Source of the DNA: Candidatus Zipacnadia bacterium
GTDB taxonomy: Bacteria > Armatimonadota > Zipacnadia > Zipacnadales > UBA5352
DNA length: 55,568 nucleotides
Reading direction: 5' to 3'
Assembly: GCA_029820295.1 (NCBI GenBank)
Contig: JALGVA010000012.1
Coordinates: 1-55,568 of the forward strand
Part shown: positions 25,957-34,379 of the stretch, piece by piece
Layout: each line of letters opens with the position of its first letter
How positions within the stretch are numbered: position 1 is the first letter of the stretch
Notes under the pieces: generated by a model
What the model was told of the DNA's origin: nothing
What the model saw: only the letters and a program-made list of their open reading frames with translations
Databases searched by the model: none
Translations under genes and position numbers: made by a program

Positions 25957-28900
25957 CTACGGCGCGGCCTCGGCCGACAGGTTCATGAAGCGCAGGCGCC
26001 GACCGCTGGGGACGATCATACCCACGCGGCCGGCGGCGAAGGTGTCGTCGGTAACCTCCATCACCAGGCGGCCGTCGCACCAGCAGCGGATCACCGGGCC
26101 ATCACACTCCACCGCCAGGCGATGCGGGATGGGGTTGTGGACCGAGAACGGGAAGAACGCGCCGGCGAGACGCTGCAGGCGGCCGTCCACGAGCCTGTCG
26201 AGCACCAGGTTGCCGTCCCAGCGCGGCTCGAGGGTCAGCGAGTAGCCGTTGCTCTCGTCGGGGCAGCGGAAGAGCAGGCCGCCGCCGGCGCGCTCCGGGT
26301 CGAGTTCCAGTGTGGTGACCGCCGCGACGCCGTCTCCCATCTCGACGTCGCTGAGCGCGCGCGCCAGCGGAGTCGGCGCGGTGCCGGTGCCGATGTCACG
26401 CCACTCCTGGCCGTCGCTGGAGAGCTGGATGGTGTAATCGTAGAAGCGGCGGCCATCCCAGAAGGTCAGCAGCCAGACGCCGGCGATCTCGTGTGGCTCT
26501 CCGAGGTCGAACGCGATCCACACGGGCATCGACTTCGTGCGGTCCGACCACCAGCCGTTGCTGGCCCTGTCGGTGATGCCATCGGCAGCCTCGACGTCGG
26601 GATGGCCGGGATCGGCGCCGATGGAGGTGACCTCGACCGGCGGGATCACGTTGCCCTGCGGGTCGCGGACGGTCATCTCAATCACGTGCGCGCAGCCGTA
26701 GTTGCCCTGGCCGCCGGTGAAGTACGCGCGCACCCACTGTGCGGTGGTCGGCGCGAACTCGATGGTGTCCCCGGCCTCGCTGGCGGGCCGGCGATCGACG
26801 CCCTGGCGCAGCCATGCGCCGTCGCGCTGCCAGACGCCGGTGACGGCTGTCGCGCCGCCTTCGAGCGCACCTCCGGGCGTGCTGACGGTCACCACCGGCG
26901 AGCGCGCGCTCTCGTTCCCTGCGACATCGACCGCCGAGACCGCATAGCCGAGTTCGCGGCCCATCGGCGCGGTGACGTCGCGGAAGCCGGTCTCCTCCTC
27001 CACGGCAGCGAGCAACTCCAGCTCGCCGCCGTTGCCCGAGCGGTAGAGGCGGTACTCGACCACGTGGTGCGCATCGTCTGAGGGCCGCCACGACAGCTCG
27101 ATGGTCCCGGCGCTCGCCTCGGCGGCCAGCCCCTGCGGGACCGTGGGCGGGTGCGCGTCGTTGAAGGCCGCCACCAGCCGCTCGATGCGCGCCAGCTCGG
27201 TGCGGGTGTGCTCGGGCATCTGGCCGCGGATGAGCAGCAGGCCGAGGTAGTCGTCGGTCGCCATCGGCCCGAGGTCGATGGCCCCACCCGACCACTCGCC
27301 GGCCTCGGTGGCGGCGAAGTGCGCGATGTCCGGGCCGCCCAGGCGGATCACGCGGTAGTCACCGCTCAGGCCGAGCAGCTCGCGGTCGATCTGCAGCGCC
27401 GGCGTGCATGCCTCGCCCAGGTTCGAGGCAGTGACCAGCAGCAGGTCATCCGAGCGCCGGTAGACGCAGCAGGACACACCCGGCCGGTCGGTCCATGCCA
27501 CGCGGTCGGTCGCCGGGGTGTAGAGGCGCGTGCCCTGGTCCATCGGGATGGTGGACAGGATCTGCCAGTAGGGGAGGGCGAACTCGGCCGAGCGGTAGAC
27601 GCTGCGATGGTAGTTGTTGTCCTGGTGCGTCCCGCGGCCGAAGAGGATGTGCGGGAAGCCGCCCATGGCGGCGTAGGTCGCGGAGCCGTGGCGCGTCTGG
27701 AAGTCGGCGTACTCGCACCAGGGATGCACCACCGCGTAGGCCATGCCGCTGTGGTAGGCGGCGGAGCGCACGTCGGTCAGCATCGAGGTCTGCACCGAGG
27801 CCTCGCCGGGCAGGTAGGCGTTCAGGTTCAGGTGGAAGAAGGTGTCCGGCGCGTAGCCGCCCGAGTGGCTGATGATGATGCCCTCGGGCCCGACCGCCTT
27901 GCGGAAGCGCCGCGTCAGCTCGACCGTCGCGAGCCCGGGGAAGGCGCGCCGGTACCTGCCGCCGCCCTCCTCGCGCCCGCTCATGGTGTGCACCGAGCCG
28001 AAGTCGAAGTAGAGCCCGTCGAGGCCCAGGTCCTGCACCCACTCGGGGTTGATGCCGCTGATGCCCTCGCGGTCGCAGGGGGTGACGTAGACCGCGCACC
28101 TGATGCCGCGCGCGTGGCAGGACGCGATCCAGCGGCGCATGTCCGCCTCGTCGAAGGGGTTGTAGGCCGGGCGCCCGTACCAGTAAAGGTGCAGCACATT
28201 CAGGCTCACGCCGCACTCGGCCATGGCGTCGATGGCGGAGTCCGACGGGTAGGTCATCAGGTTGGCGTTGCCCTCCTGCCAGTGCGCGATGCGCTGGCCG
28301 ATGGCGTTGTCGGCGCGGCGCTGGTGGCCGAGCGCGAGGCCCCAGCGGTTCGCGTACACGGTGCCCGGCTGGACGGTGACCGGCCCACCGATGTGCCACG
28401 AGAAGCGCTTGGCGCCACCCTCGTCGGCGGTCACCTCGCAGCGGAAGCCCGCGTCGCCCTCCCCCACCAGCGGCCTGCGCTCCTCGAGGCACATCTCCAC
28501 CTGGTTGGTGTAGGGCCGCTCGCGCGTGAGCGTCACGCCCATCGTCCGCAGGTAACGCGGATCCTCGAGCGTGGCCTCGCGCGCCAGGTCCTCCTGGCCC
28601 CGCCAGGTGTGTTTCCAGTGCCAGCGCAGATGCCGCAGCGGCGCCGTGTCGAGCGTCATCCCGACCTCGATCTCGTCGAGGGTCACCGCGCCGATGCCCT
28701 CGGGCGCCTCAACCGCGAAGTCGCAGAAGATGGCGCCCTCGCCCAGGACCGTGAAGCGCTGCGCCAGCACAAGCGGGCAGGGCGAGCCGTCCTCGGTCCG
28801 GGGTGTCACGCGCACCTCGAAGACCTGCGTGTCGGCGGTCTGCTCGACGATCTCGGGCACCCCCGCCTCGCCCAGGCAGGCCAGCCAGATCGCCTCCTCG

Positions 28901-29148
28901 CCACGCAGCGCGATGGCGCCGATGCCGCGCATGCCGTCGCGCTCACCGTCCAGGCGCCACCGGCCGGCATGGTCCTCGATCTGCACCTCGGCGAGCTGCC
29001 AGCCGGCGTCGGCGCGCCAGGTGGCGGCGAAGTGGTCGCCGCCGACGGTCAGGGACTGCTCCGTGCGCGCGACATCCAGCGGCTGCTGCGCCCACGCGAG
29101 CGCCCCGAACAGGGCCAGCGCGAGCGACGCGGCGATGATCCGTGCCAT
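25957..29148 (-). CDS. Large secreted multidomain glycoside-hydrolase-like protein (FN3, discoidin, LamG-like)
   Basis: A 1063-residue protein. The start at 29148 is chosen over a frame that runs much further, since it has GGGGAG nearby and a signal peptide (ARIIAASLALALFGALAWAQ). N-terminal beta-sandwich (about 25-270), then a clan GH-D/GH36-like barrel with CGVSLNVLHLYWYG, GLYFDFGSVHT, GIIISHSGGYAPDTFF and FGRGTHQDNNY (about 270-560). After a linker come an FN3 domain (about 665-765), a discoidin/F5-8 type C domain (about 790-940, IAFDLGEPHEIAGVWL) and a final LamG-like domain (about 945-1063). Domains past the barrel are typical of carbohydrate binding. The substrate is unknown. It starts the two-gene minus-strand unit with the GH20b-like gene. 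Confidence 0.83.
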   Translation of the reverse strand: MARIIAASLALALFGALAWAQQPLDVARTEQSLTVGGDHFAATWRADAGWQLAEVQIEDHAGRWRLDGERDGMRGIGAIALRGEEAIWLACLGEAGVPEIVEQTADTQVFEVRVTPRTEDGSPCPLVLAQRFTVLGEGAIFCDFAVEAPEGIGAVTLDEIEVGMTLDTAPLRHLRWHWKHTWRGQEDLAREATLEDPRYLRTMGVTLTRERPYTNQVEMCLEERRPLVGEGDAGFRCEVTADEGGAKRFSWHIGGPVTVQPGTVYANRWGLALGHQRRADNAIGQRIAHWQEGNANLMTYPSDSAIDAMAECGVSLNVLHLYWYGRPAYNPFDEADMRRWIASCHARGIRCAVYVTPCDREGISGINPEWVQDLGLDGLYFDFGSVHTMSGREEGGGRYRRAFPGLATVELTRRFRKAVGPEGIIISHSGGYAPDTFFHLNLNAYLPGEASVQTSMLTDVRSAAYHSGMAYAVVHPWCEYADFQTRHGSATYAAMGGFPHILFGRGTHQDNNYHRSVYRSAEFALPYWQILSTIPMDQGTRLYTPATDRVAWTDRPGVSCCVYRRSDDLLLVTASNLGEACTPALQIDRELLGLSGDYRVIRLGGPDIAHFAATEAGEWSGGAIDLGPMATDDYLGLLLIRGQMPEHTRTELARIERLVAAFNDAHPPTVPQGLAAEASAGTIELSWRPSDDAHHVVEYRLYRSGNGGELELLAAVEEETGFRDVTAPMGRELGYAVSAVDVAGNESARSPVVTVSTPGGALEGGATAVTGVWQRDGAWLRQGVDRRPASEAGDTIEFAPTTAQWVRAYFTGGQGNYGCAHVIEMTVRDPQGNVIPPVEVTSIGADPGHPDVEAADGITDRASNGWWSDRTKSMPVWIAFDLGEPHEIAGVWLLTFWDGRRFYDYTIQLSSDGQEWRDIGTGTAPTPLARALSDVEMGDGVAAVTTLELDPERAGGGLLFRCPDESNGYSLTLEPRWDGNLVLDRLVDGRLQRLAGAFFPFSVHNPIPHRLAVECDGPVIRCWCDGRLVMEVTDDTFAAGRVGMIVPSGRRLRFMNLSAEAAP

Positions 29149-29515
29149 GGTAACTCCCCGGCGGACCTCGTGATGCCTGCGCGTGGCTCCTTCGTTGGGG
29201 AGGGCAGGGCGTCCTGCGTGGGCGAGCGACGGCGTGAAGGGAACGGCATGCGGAGGTGGGCTCCTTCTTGGGAAGAAAGCCGCCCGTAGATCATTCTCTG
29301 CGCTCGTGATCACCTGGGAGTTCGCGGCGCGGTCTCCGCCCCCCGAGCGCTTCGCGCGCGCCCCCGCCGCAAGGAGCTGAAGCTTGTGCGCGCAGTGTCG
29401 CTCTGAGGCGCGGAATTGCTCGCGCACGGGACGGCTCGCGTGCTGCGCCCGCGGGCCTGGGCCACTGCAGCACAGGGGCGTCCCAGGGCGGCGTGAGCCG
29501 GGGGCGGAGGGGCGA
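29149..29515. other. Intergenic gap (367 bases), no gene found
   Basis: The gap lies between the two-domain Rid gene and the large secreted glycosidase-like gene, both on the minus strand. It is GC-rich, with no convincing frame, RNA gene, terminator or perfect repeat. Only weak pairings such as GATCA and TGATC around 29290-29311 are present. It should hold the promoter of the downstream secreted gene, and marks a break between two minus-strand operons. Confidence 0.6.
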
Positions 29516-30616
29516 TCAGGCCTGCCCGGGGGAAGTGCGCACGGCATCGACTTCAAGCTCGAAGAGCAGATCGTCGCGGCAGATAACGTTGTGGGCCACG
29601 ATGATCGGCAGCGGCGGGATGCCGGCCGCGGTGCGGTAGCGCTCGAAGACGCCCACGTCCTGGGGGAAGCGCACGTAGGCGGTCGCACGCGTGACGTCCT
29701 CCCACGACATGTCGCGCGATTCGAGGATCGCCTCGATGACGTCGCAGGTGCGGGCGGTCTGCGCGTAGACGTCGCCGACGTGCGCGGTGACGCCGTCGGG
29801 GTCGATGCTGGCGGTGCCGGAGACCAGCACGCGGCGCACGTCGGGCATGCTGACCTCCACCGCGCGGCTGAAGGAGCTGCCGTAGCGCAGCGCCGGGCAC
29901 TGCAGCGGCGAGGGCAGCGCCTCGACCTGCACCTCGGGACTGGTGGCGCGCACGGCGTAGACGCCCGCGACCATGGCGGCGCCGGCCAGGTTGGCCCCAC
30001 CGATGCCGGTGCTGGCCGGGACCAGCCCGTCGAACACGCCGCGCTCGGTGAAGAACGTGGTGCGCACGCGGTTGAAGTCCGCGTACCATGAGAGGATGTC
30101 GTCGAGGAAGAGCCAGGTGCGCACCACGTGGCTGAAGTCCATGCCGGCCAGCGCGAGCGCGCGCTCGATGCGCTCGAAGGTGTCGCGCGCCTGCTCGGGG
30201 CGCGGCGCATGCACGTCGGCGGTGTGGATGCCCGCCAGCAGGCACTCGGCGGCGTGCGGGCCGTCCACCAGCGCGCCTACCATGCGCCCGTCCAGTTCCA
30301 GCGGCCGCACGTGCCGGTCCGCGATCGCGTGCAGATGCACGCCGCCCAGGCCATCGCCGGAGGTCTCGCCCCGCACCCAGGTCACGGGCATGCCGGGCCG
30401 GCGCAGTAGCGCCCGGCCACCCGTCGGGTCCGAGCCATCGAAGCATTCGGCGGCCACCACGCTCGCGGCCAGGTTCCGGTCCAGGTGCTCGGCGGCGAGC
30501 GTCAGTCCGGCCGCGCTGGCGCGGGCACGCGTGACGAAGAACTCGCGCATGCCGTCACGCGGCAGCTCGCGCATCTGCAGCTCGTGGCCCGCCTGGTTGA
30601 CCTCACTCGTCGGCAT
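29516..30616 (-). CDS. Two-domain Rid/YjgF-family protein
   Basis: A 366-residue protein. The start at 30616 has GGAG nine bases before it; the longer frame runs into the 5' leader. The C-terminal half resembles a RidA-like fold: RRVLVSGTASIDPDG, then CDVIEAILESRDMSWEDVTRATAYVRF, and a final IICRDDLLFELEVDAV. The N-terminal half has the same fold more faintly (LALAGMDFSHVVRTWLFLDDIL near 190-210). This layout recalls the FkbO/Hyg5-type chorismatases and related two-domain Rid proteins, but I cannot place it with certainty. It sits 25 bases downstream of the pre-peptidase-domain gene and is most likely in that operon. It is probably cytosolic. Confidence 0.8.
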   Translation of the reverse strand: MPTSEVNQAGHELQMRELPRDGMREFFVTRARASAAGLTLAAEHLDRNLAASVVAAECFDGSDPTGGRALLRRPGMPVTWVRGETSGDGLGGVHLHAIADRHVRPLELDGRMVGALVDGPHAAECLLAGIHTADVHAPRPEQARDTFERIERALALAGMDFSHVVRTWLFLDDILSWYADFNRVRTTFFTERGVFDGLVPASTGIGGANLAGAAMVAGVYAVRATSPEVQVEALPSPLQCPALRYGSSFSRAVEVSMPDVRRVLVSGTASIDPDGVTAHVGDVYAQTARTCDVIEAILESRDMSWEDVTRATAYVRFPQDVGVFERYRTAAGIPPLPIIVAHNVICRDDLLFELEVDAVRTSPGQA

Positions 30617-30641
30617 CCTCGCACTCCTCACATGCAGCCCG

Positions 30642-33017
30642 TCATTGTGCCACGATCTCGAACGGGATGGCCGGCAGAGCGCCCAGTGGCACCGTCCACG
30701 TGGTGTCCGTGCCATCACGCCGCTTGCCCGACATCTCGACCGAGATCTCGGCGATCAGGTTGTCCTCGTAGCCGACTTCAAGCGCGCTCTCGTCGGCCCG
30801 CAGTACCACAGTGACCTCGCCCGGCCCGACGGTTACGTCCTGCAGGCTGATGCCCTCGGGAGGATCGCTCAGCTCGATGCGCACGTTCTCGGCCGGCGGC
30901 CGGCGACCGCCGGCGCGCACCGGCACCCGCGCCGTGCCCCCCAGCGGGATGGCGACGGGCGTATCGGCGTCGCGGGCGAAGGTCGGCGCGAACGGGCGCC
31001 CGCCGGTGACCGCGACCAGCAGCTCCTGAGCGGGCACGAGGTGCCGCCACAGAAAGGCCTGCATCATGTCCTCACAGGCCTGGGCCGGGTGCGTGACCTC
31101 CTGCCGGTCGATGACCGCGCTGCCCTCGAGCCGAACCGCGACCGGCTCCTCCAGGGGCTGCGCGGGCGCGGTGAGGGTCATGCGCACACTGTCGCGTCCG
31201 GCCGGAATGCGCCCGCCCTGCACGGTGAAGCCGCCGGGCAGGTCCGTCGCGGTGACCTCGATGCTACCCGTGAAGCCGTCGCGGCGCAACGCATGGACGC
31301 ACACCGCCGCTGAGCGCCCGGCCGGGATCAGCAGGCTCGCGGGCGTCACGCGCAGCGCGAAGTCGGGCTGCGCGGGCGCGAGGCGCAGGCGGTAGGCGCA
31401 GGCCTCACCGCCCTGGCCCTGCGCATCGGCCAGGCGCACGCGGTAGACGCCATCGGCCGGCAAGCTGGCCATCAGGTACGAGTCCGCGTGATGGGTCAGC
31501 AGTCCCGGGCCCGTGTGCAGGTGGCCGTCCTTCTCCATGAAGTCATCGTTCCACGCCACCACCGCGCCGGAAGCGTCGGTCAGGTGCAGCACCGAGTCGA
31601 GCGGCGAGCGTAGCCGGCGGGCGGCGACTTCGGCCACCACGCGGTCGCCGGCGCGGCCCTCGAACTCGAAGACGTCCTGGTCGCCCGGCTCGCCAATGCG
31701 GCCGTTGATGATCTGCGGCAGCTCCACGCCCTGCGCCTGGTCGGCGCCGTCGTTGGGCTCGGCCTCGACGCACTCGGGGAGCGTGTCCACGGCGTAGAGG
31801 AGCTGATTAGAGATGCCGTCCCCGCAGGGCCACGTCGCCTGGCGAATACCGTCGCCGCCGGGTGCCGTATTCAGTGACACTTCGGCGAAGGGAAGGTTCC
31901 AGCCGCCCACGGCGGCGACGGTCTCCTGTCCCTCGGGGCCCCCCAGCGGGAACATCCAGGTGATGAAGGGCTGCTCGCCGATGGCCACACGGTAGACGAA
32001 GTCCTCGCGGCCGCGGTAGATAGCGTCGCGGATCTCCAGGCGGTACCGGCCATCGGCCGGGATCTCGTAGAACATCACCGGGTCGGGATTGAAGCGGTAG
32101 TCGTCCACGTAGGCCAGCTCGTGGCCGCTGGCGTCAAGGAGCGCCACGGTGGCCTGGAACCAGCCGGGGACGGCGTCCGCGAGGTAGGGCACCAGATGCC
32201 GGGCATAGGCCTGAATGACCAGGCGCTGGCCGCGGCGGGCGGTGAAGTCGAAGTGATCGACATCGCCGGGCATGATCTGGCCGTTGACCGTCACCGGCAG
32301 GTCCAGGGGCGGTTGCTCCGGGCGCTGCACGAGCTGCTCGAGTGGCCGGGGCGCGGGGTCGTTGGGCTCCTGCTCGGCGACCTCGGGCAGCGTGCCGACC
32401 TGGAAGACCACGGGGTTGGCCATGCCCATGGGCGTGATGACCCGCAGCTCGCGATCGCCCGGCGGCGCGTCGGGGTCGATGGACACCTCAATCAGCACGC
32501 TCTCGGCGATCTGCGAGTTGGGCTGCGCCTTCTGATCGAACACGCGCGCCAGCAGGTCGGCGAGTTCAGCCAGGCTCATGCGGTCGAGGTCGCGCAGCCA
32601 GGGATGATCGGGCACCGGGTCGAGTTCCGCCCGTTTCGCCTCGATCTGGGCCGGGTCCGGGGGCTGGCCGCCCTCGCGCCGCGCCCGCTCCTCCGCCGCA
32701 CGCTGCTGTACCAGCAGCCGGATGTGCCGGCCGGCGATGCCCCTCTCGTTGGGCCGCAGGGGGCGGATGTACTCGATGACCGAGGCGTGCACGCCCTCAC
32801 CGGTGATGTGCACCGCCCTGGCACCACGCAGGTTCTGCCCGCCAGCGAGCACCTGCACGGTCGTGCCCTGCTGCCCGCCCGCGGGGTAGACGTAGCCCAC
32901 GTGCGGATCGCCGCCCTGGCGCTGGGCCCACGCGCCGATGACGCACAGGGCCAGGGTGGCCACGAGCATCGGGCACACCATTCCCGCCGTCACCCTTGCG
33001 CGGCTACATGATCTCAT
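30642..33017 (-). CDS. Secreted pre-peptidase C-terminal domain (PPC) protein of the DUF1501 operon
   Basis: A 791-residue protein if the start at 33017 is used; it overlaps the end of the DUF1501 gene by 14 bases. This start gives a basic n-region (RSCSRAR) before the hydrophobic core (MVCPMLVATLALCVIGAWAQ). A later ATG at 32981 with AAGGGTGA upstream is an alternative. After an Ig-like region (about 30-100), PPC-type repeats are seen: PGDVDHFDFTARRGQRLVIQAYA (about 240-260 on) and EPGDQDVFEFEGRAGDRVVAEV (about 450-470 on), each ending in a calcium-site-like pattern. The C-terminal third is beta-rich with three more Ig-like segments. PPC domains are non-catalytic and secreted. In planctomycetes such genes often accompany DUF1501 and DUF1549/1553. 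Confidence 0.87.
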   Translation of the reverse strand: MRSCSRARVTAGMVCPMLVATLALCVIGAWAQRQGGDPHVGYVYPAGGQQGTTVQVLAGGQNLRGARAVHITGEGVHASVIEYIRPLRPNERGIAGRHIRLLVQQRAAEERARREGGQPPDPAQIEAKRAELDPVPDHPWLRDLDRMSLAELADLLARVFDQKAQPNSQIAESVLIEVSIDPDAPPGDRELRVITPMGMANPVVFQVGTLPEVAEQEPNDPAPRPLEQLVQRPEQPPLDLPVTVNGQIMPGDVDHFDFTARRGQRLVIQAYARHLVPYLADAVPGWFQATVALLDASGHELAYVDDYRFNPDPVMFYEIPADGRYRLEIRDAIYRGREDFVYRVAIGEQPFITWMFPLGGPEGQETVAAVGGWNLPFAEVSLNTAPGGDGIRQATWPCGDGISNQLLYAVDTLPECVEAEPNDGADQAQGVELPQIINGRIGEPGDQDVFEFEGRAGDRVVAEVAARRLRSPLDSVLHLTDASGAVVAWNDDFMEKDGHLHTGPGLLTHHADSYLMASLPADGVYRVRLADAQGQGGEACAYRLRLAPAQPDFALRVTPASLLIPAGRSAAVCVHALRRDGFTGSIEVTATDLPGGFTVQGGRIPAGRDSVRMTLTAPAQPLEEPVAVRLEGSAVIDRQEVTHPAQACEDMMQAFLWRHLVPAQELLVAVTGGRPFAPTFARDADTPVAIPLGGTARVPVRAGGRRPPAENVRIELSDPPEGISLQDVTVGPGEVTVVLRADESALEVGYEDNLIAEISVEMSGKRRDGTDTTWTVPLGALPAIPFEIVAQ

Positions 33018-34335
33018 GCAGGCGCCCACCCGTCTTCACCCCGTCCTCGGCCGAGGGCAGCACCTTCACGTCCAGCCCGCGCGGGTTGGGCAGCGGGCCG
33101 TCGGGATCGATGCCCATCAGCTCGTAGATGCTCCCGATCAGGTCCACCGGGTAGACGGGGCGCTCGGCCACCTGCTCGCCGCGCGCGTCCGAGGCGCCGA
33201 CCACACGCCCGCCCTGGAAGCCGCCGCCGGCGACCACGCAGGTGAAGCAGGCGCCGTGGTGCCCGCGCCCCCCGTTCCACGGCGGCTCCCACATCACGCG
33301 CGGCGTGCGCCCGAACTCCCCGCCCCACCAGATGATCGTGCTCTCCAGCAAACCGCGGTCGGCCAGGTCCTGCAGCAGCGTGGCCATGCCCTGATCCAGC
33401 TCCGGCAGCATGCGGTTCATCGACTGGAAGTGCTGCTTGTGGGTGTCCCAACCCTTGTAGTTGATGGTGACCCACGGTACTCCCTGCTCCACCAGCCGTC
33501 GCGCCATCAGGCACGACTGCCCGAAGGTGTTGCGGCCGTACACCTCGCGCACCTCGTCGGGCTCGGTGGCGAGGTCGAACAGCTCGCGCGCCTCGCCCAG
33601 CATCAGGGCGTAGGCGTCCTGCTCGCTCCGGTCGTGCAGGGCGAACTCGGGGCTGTCGGGGATGGCGGCGCCGATGGTGTCGAGCGCGGCCAGCAGCTCG
33701 CGTCGGGCGAGCTGGCGCTCATCGGTGATGCCCGGGGCGACGATGCCTTCGACCTCGAAACGCTCCCTGGCCGGATCGCCGCCGGTGGCGAAGGGCTTGT
33801 AGGCCTGGCCCAGGAAGCCGGCCTCAGAGAACCGCCCCTGCGGCTGTGTCAGGACGATGTAGGGGTCAACGATGCCGTCGTAGCCGTGGTCGTAGCCCCT
33901 GAAGAGGGAGACCACCGCGCCCGCGCACGGGAAGACCAGCCGGCCGGGCTCGCGGCCGGTCTGCACGATGTAGGACGCCGTCTCGTGGGCGTTGATCCCG
34001 TGGGTCATGCTGCGGATGATGGCGTACTTGTCGGCCTGCTGCGCCAGCAGCGGCAACGCCGCGTTGATGACGATGCCGTCCACGTTGGTGGCGACGGTAT
34101 CGCCCAGGGGGCCGCAGTAGTCGTAGCCGGCGTCGGGCTTGGGGTCAAAGGTATCCAGATGCGACGGCCCGCCCCACATCCAGATCTGGATGACTGAGCG
34201 CGCCTTGGCCTGACGCGGCGGGGCCTGCGCCCAGGCCCCGCTCCGTCCGCCCAACACCAGCCCGGCCGCGCCCAGCGCCCCCAGCTTCAGCGCATCGCGC
34301 CGGCTGATGGCCCATCCGCGTTCTCGCGCATCCAT
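33004..34335 (-). CDS. DUF1501 (sulfatase-superfamily-like) protein, Tat-exported
   Basis: A 443-residue protein with a twin-arginine signal peptide (SRRDALKLG at about 11-19, hydrophobic core to about 36). The body has the alkaline phosphatase/sulfatase-superfamily features of DUF1501: WMWGGPSHLDTFDPKP, ADKYAIIRSMTHGINAHETA, and GKGWDTH-like (YKGWDTHKQHF) and STIIWWGGEFGRTPR segments, where Asp and His could bind metal. Function of the family is not established. Tat export suggests a folded cofactor. It is 44 bases after the DUF1549/1553-like gene, and its stop overlaps the start of the pre-peptidase-domain gene, so they are translationally coupled. Confidence 0.93.
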   Translation of the reverse strand: MDARERGWAISRRDALKLGALGAAGLVLGGRSGAWAQAPPRQAKARSVIQIWMWGGPSHLDTFDPKPDAGYDYCGPLGDTVATNVDGIVINAALPLLAQQADKYAIIRSMTHGINAHETASYIVQTGREPGRLVFPCAGAVVSLFRGYDHGYDGIVDPYIVLTQPQGRFSEAGFLGQAYKPFATGGDPARERFEVEGIVAPGITDERQLARRELLAALDTIGAAIPDSPEFALHDRSEQDAYALMLGEARELFDLATEPDEVREVYGRNTFGQSCLMARRLVEQGVPWVTINYKGWDTHKQHFQSMNRMLPELDQGMATLLQDLADRGLLESTIIWWGGEFGRTPRVMWEPPWNGGRGHHGACFTCVVAGGGFQGGRVVGASDARGEQVAERPVYPVDLIGSIYELMGIDPDGPLPNPRGLDVKVLPSAEDGVKTGGRLHEIM

Positions 34336-34379
34336 GCCAGATCCCTCGCCTCACATCGAGCGGCGTCGGTCGCGCCGTC

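Noticed and set aside
23590-27081. 1163-residue plus-strand open frame over the GH20b-like and multidomain genes
   Set aside because: It crosses two real minus-strand genes and has no recognisable domain.
29290-29311. GATCA and TGATC inverted repeat in the intergenic gap
   Set aside because: Only 5 bp with a long loop; not above chance in a gap of this size.
29151-30210. Very long 5' extension of the multidomain secreted protein
   Set aside because: The upstream part is the antisense or out-of-frame reading of the Rid gene and gap; the start at 29148 gives a signal peptide and a ribosome site.
30619-30718. Upstream extension of the two-domain Rid gene
   Set aside because: The extension has no ribosome site and overlaps the end of the pre-peptidase-domain gene; the start at 30616 has GGAG at a good distance.
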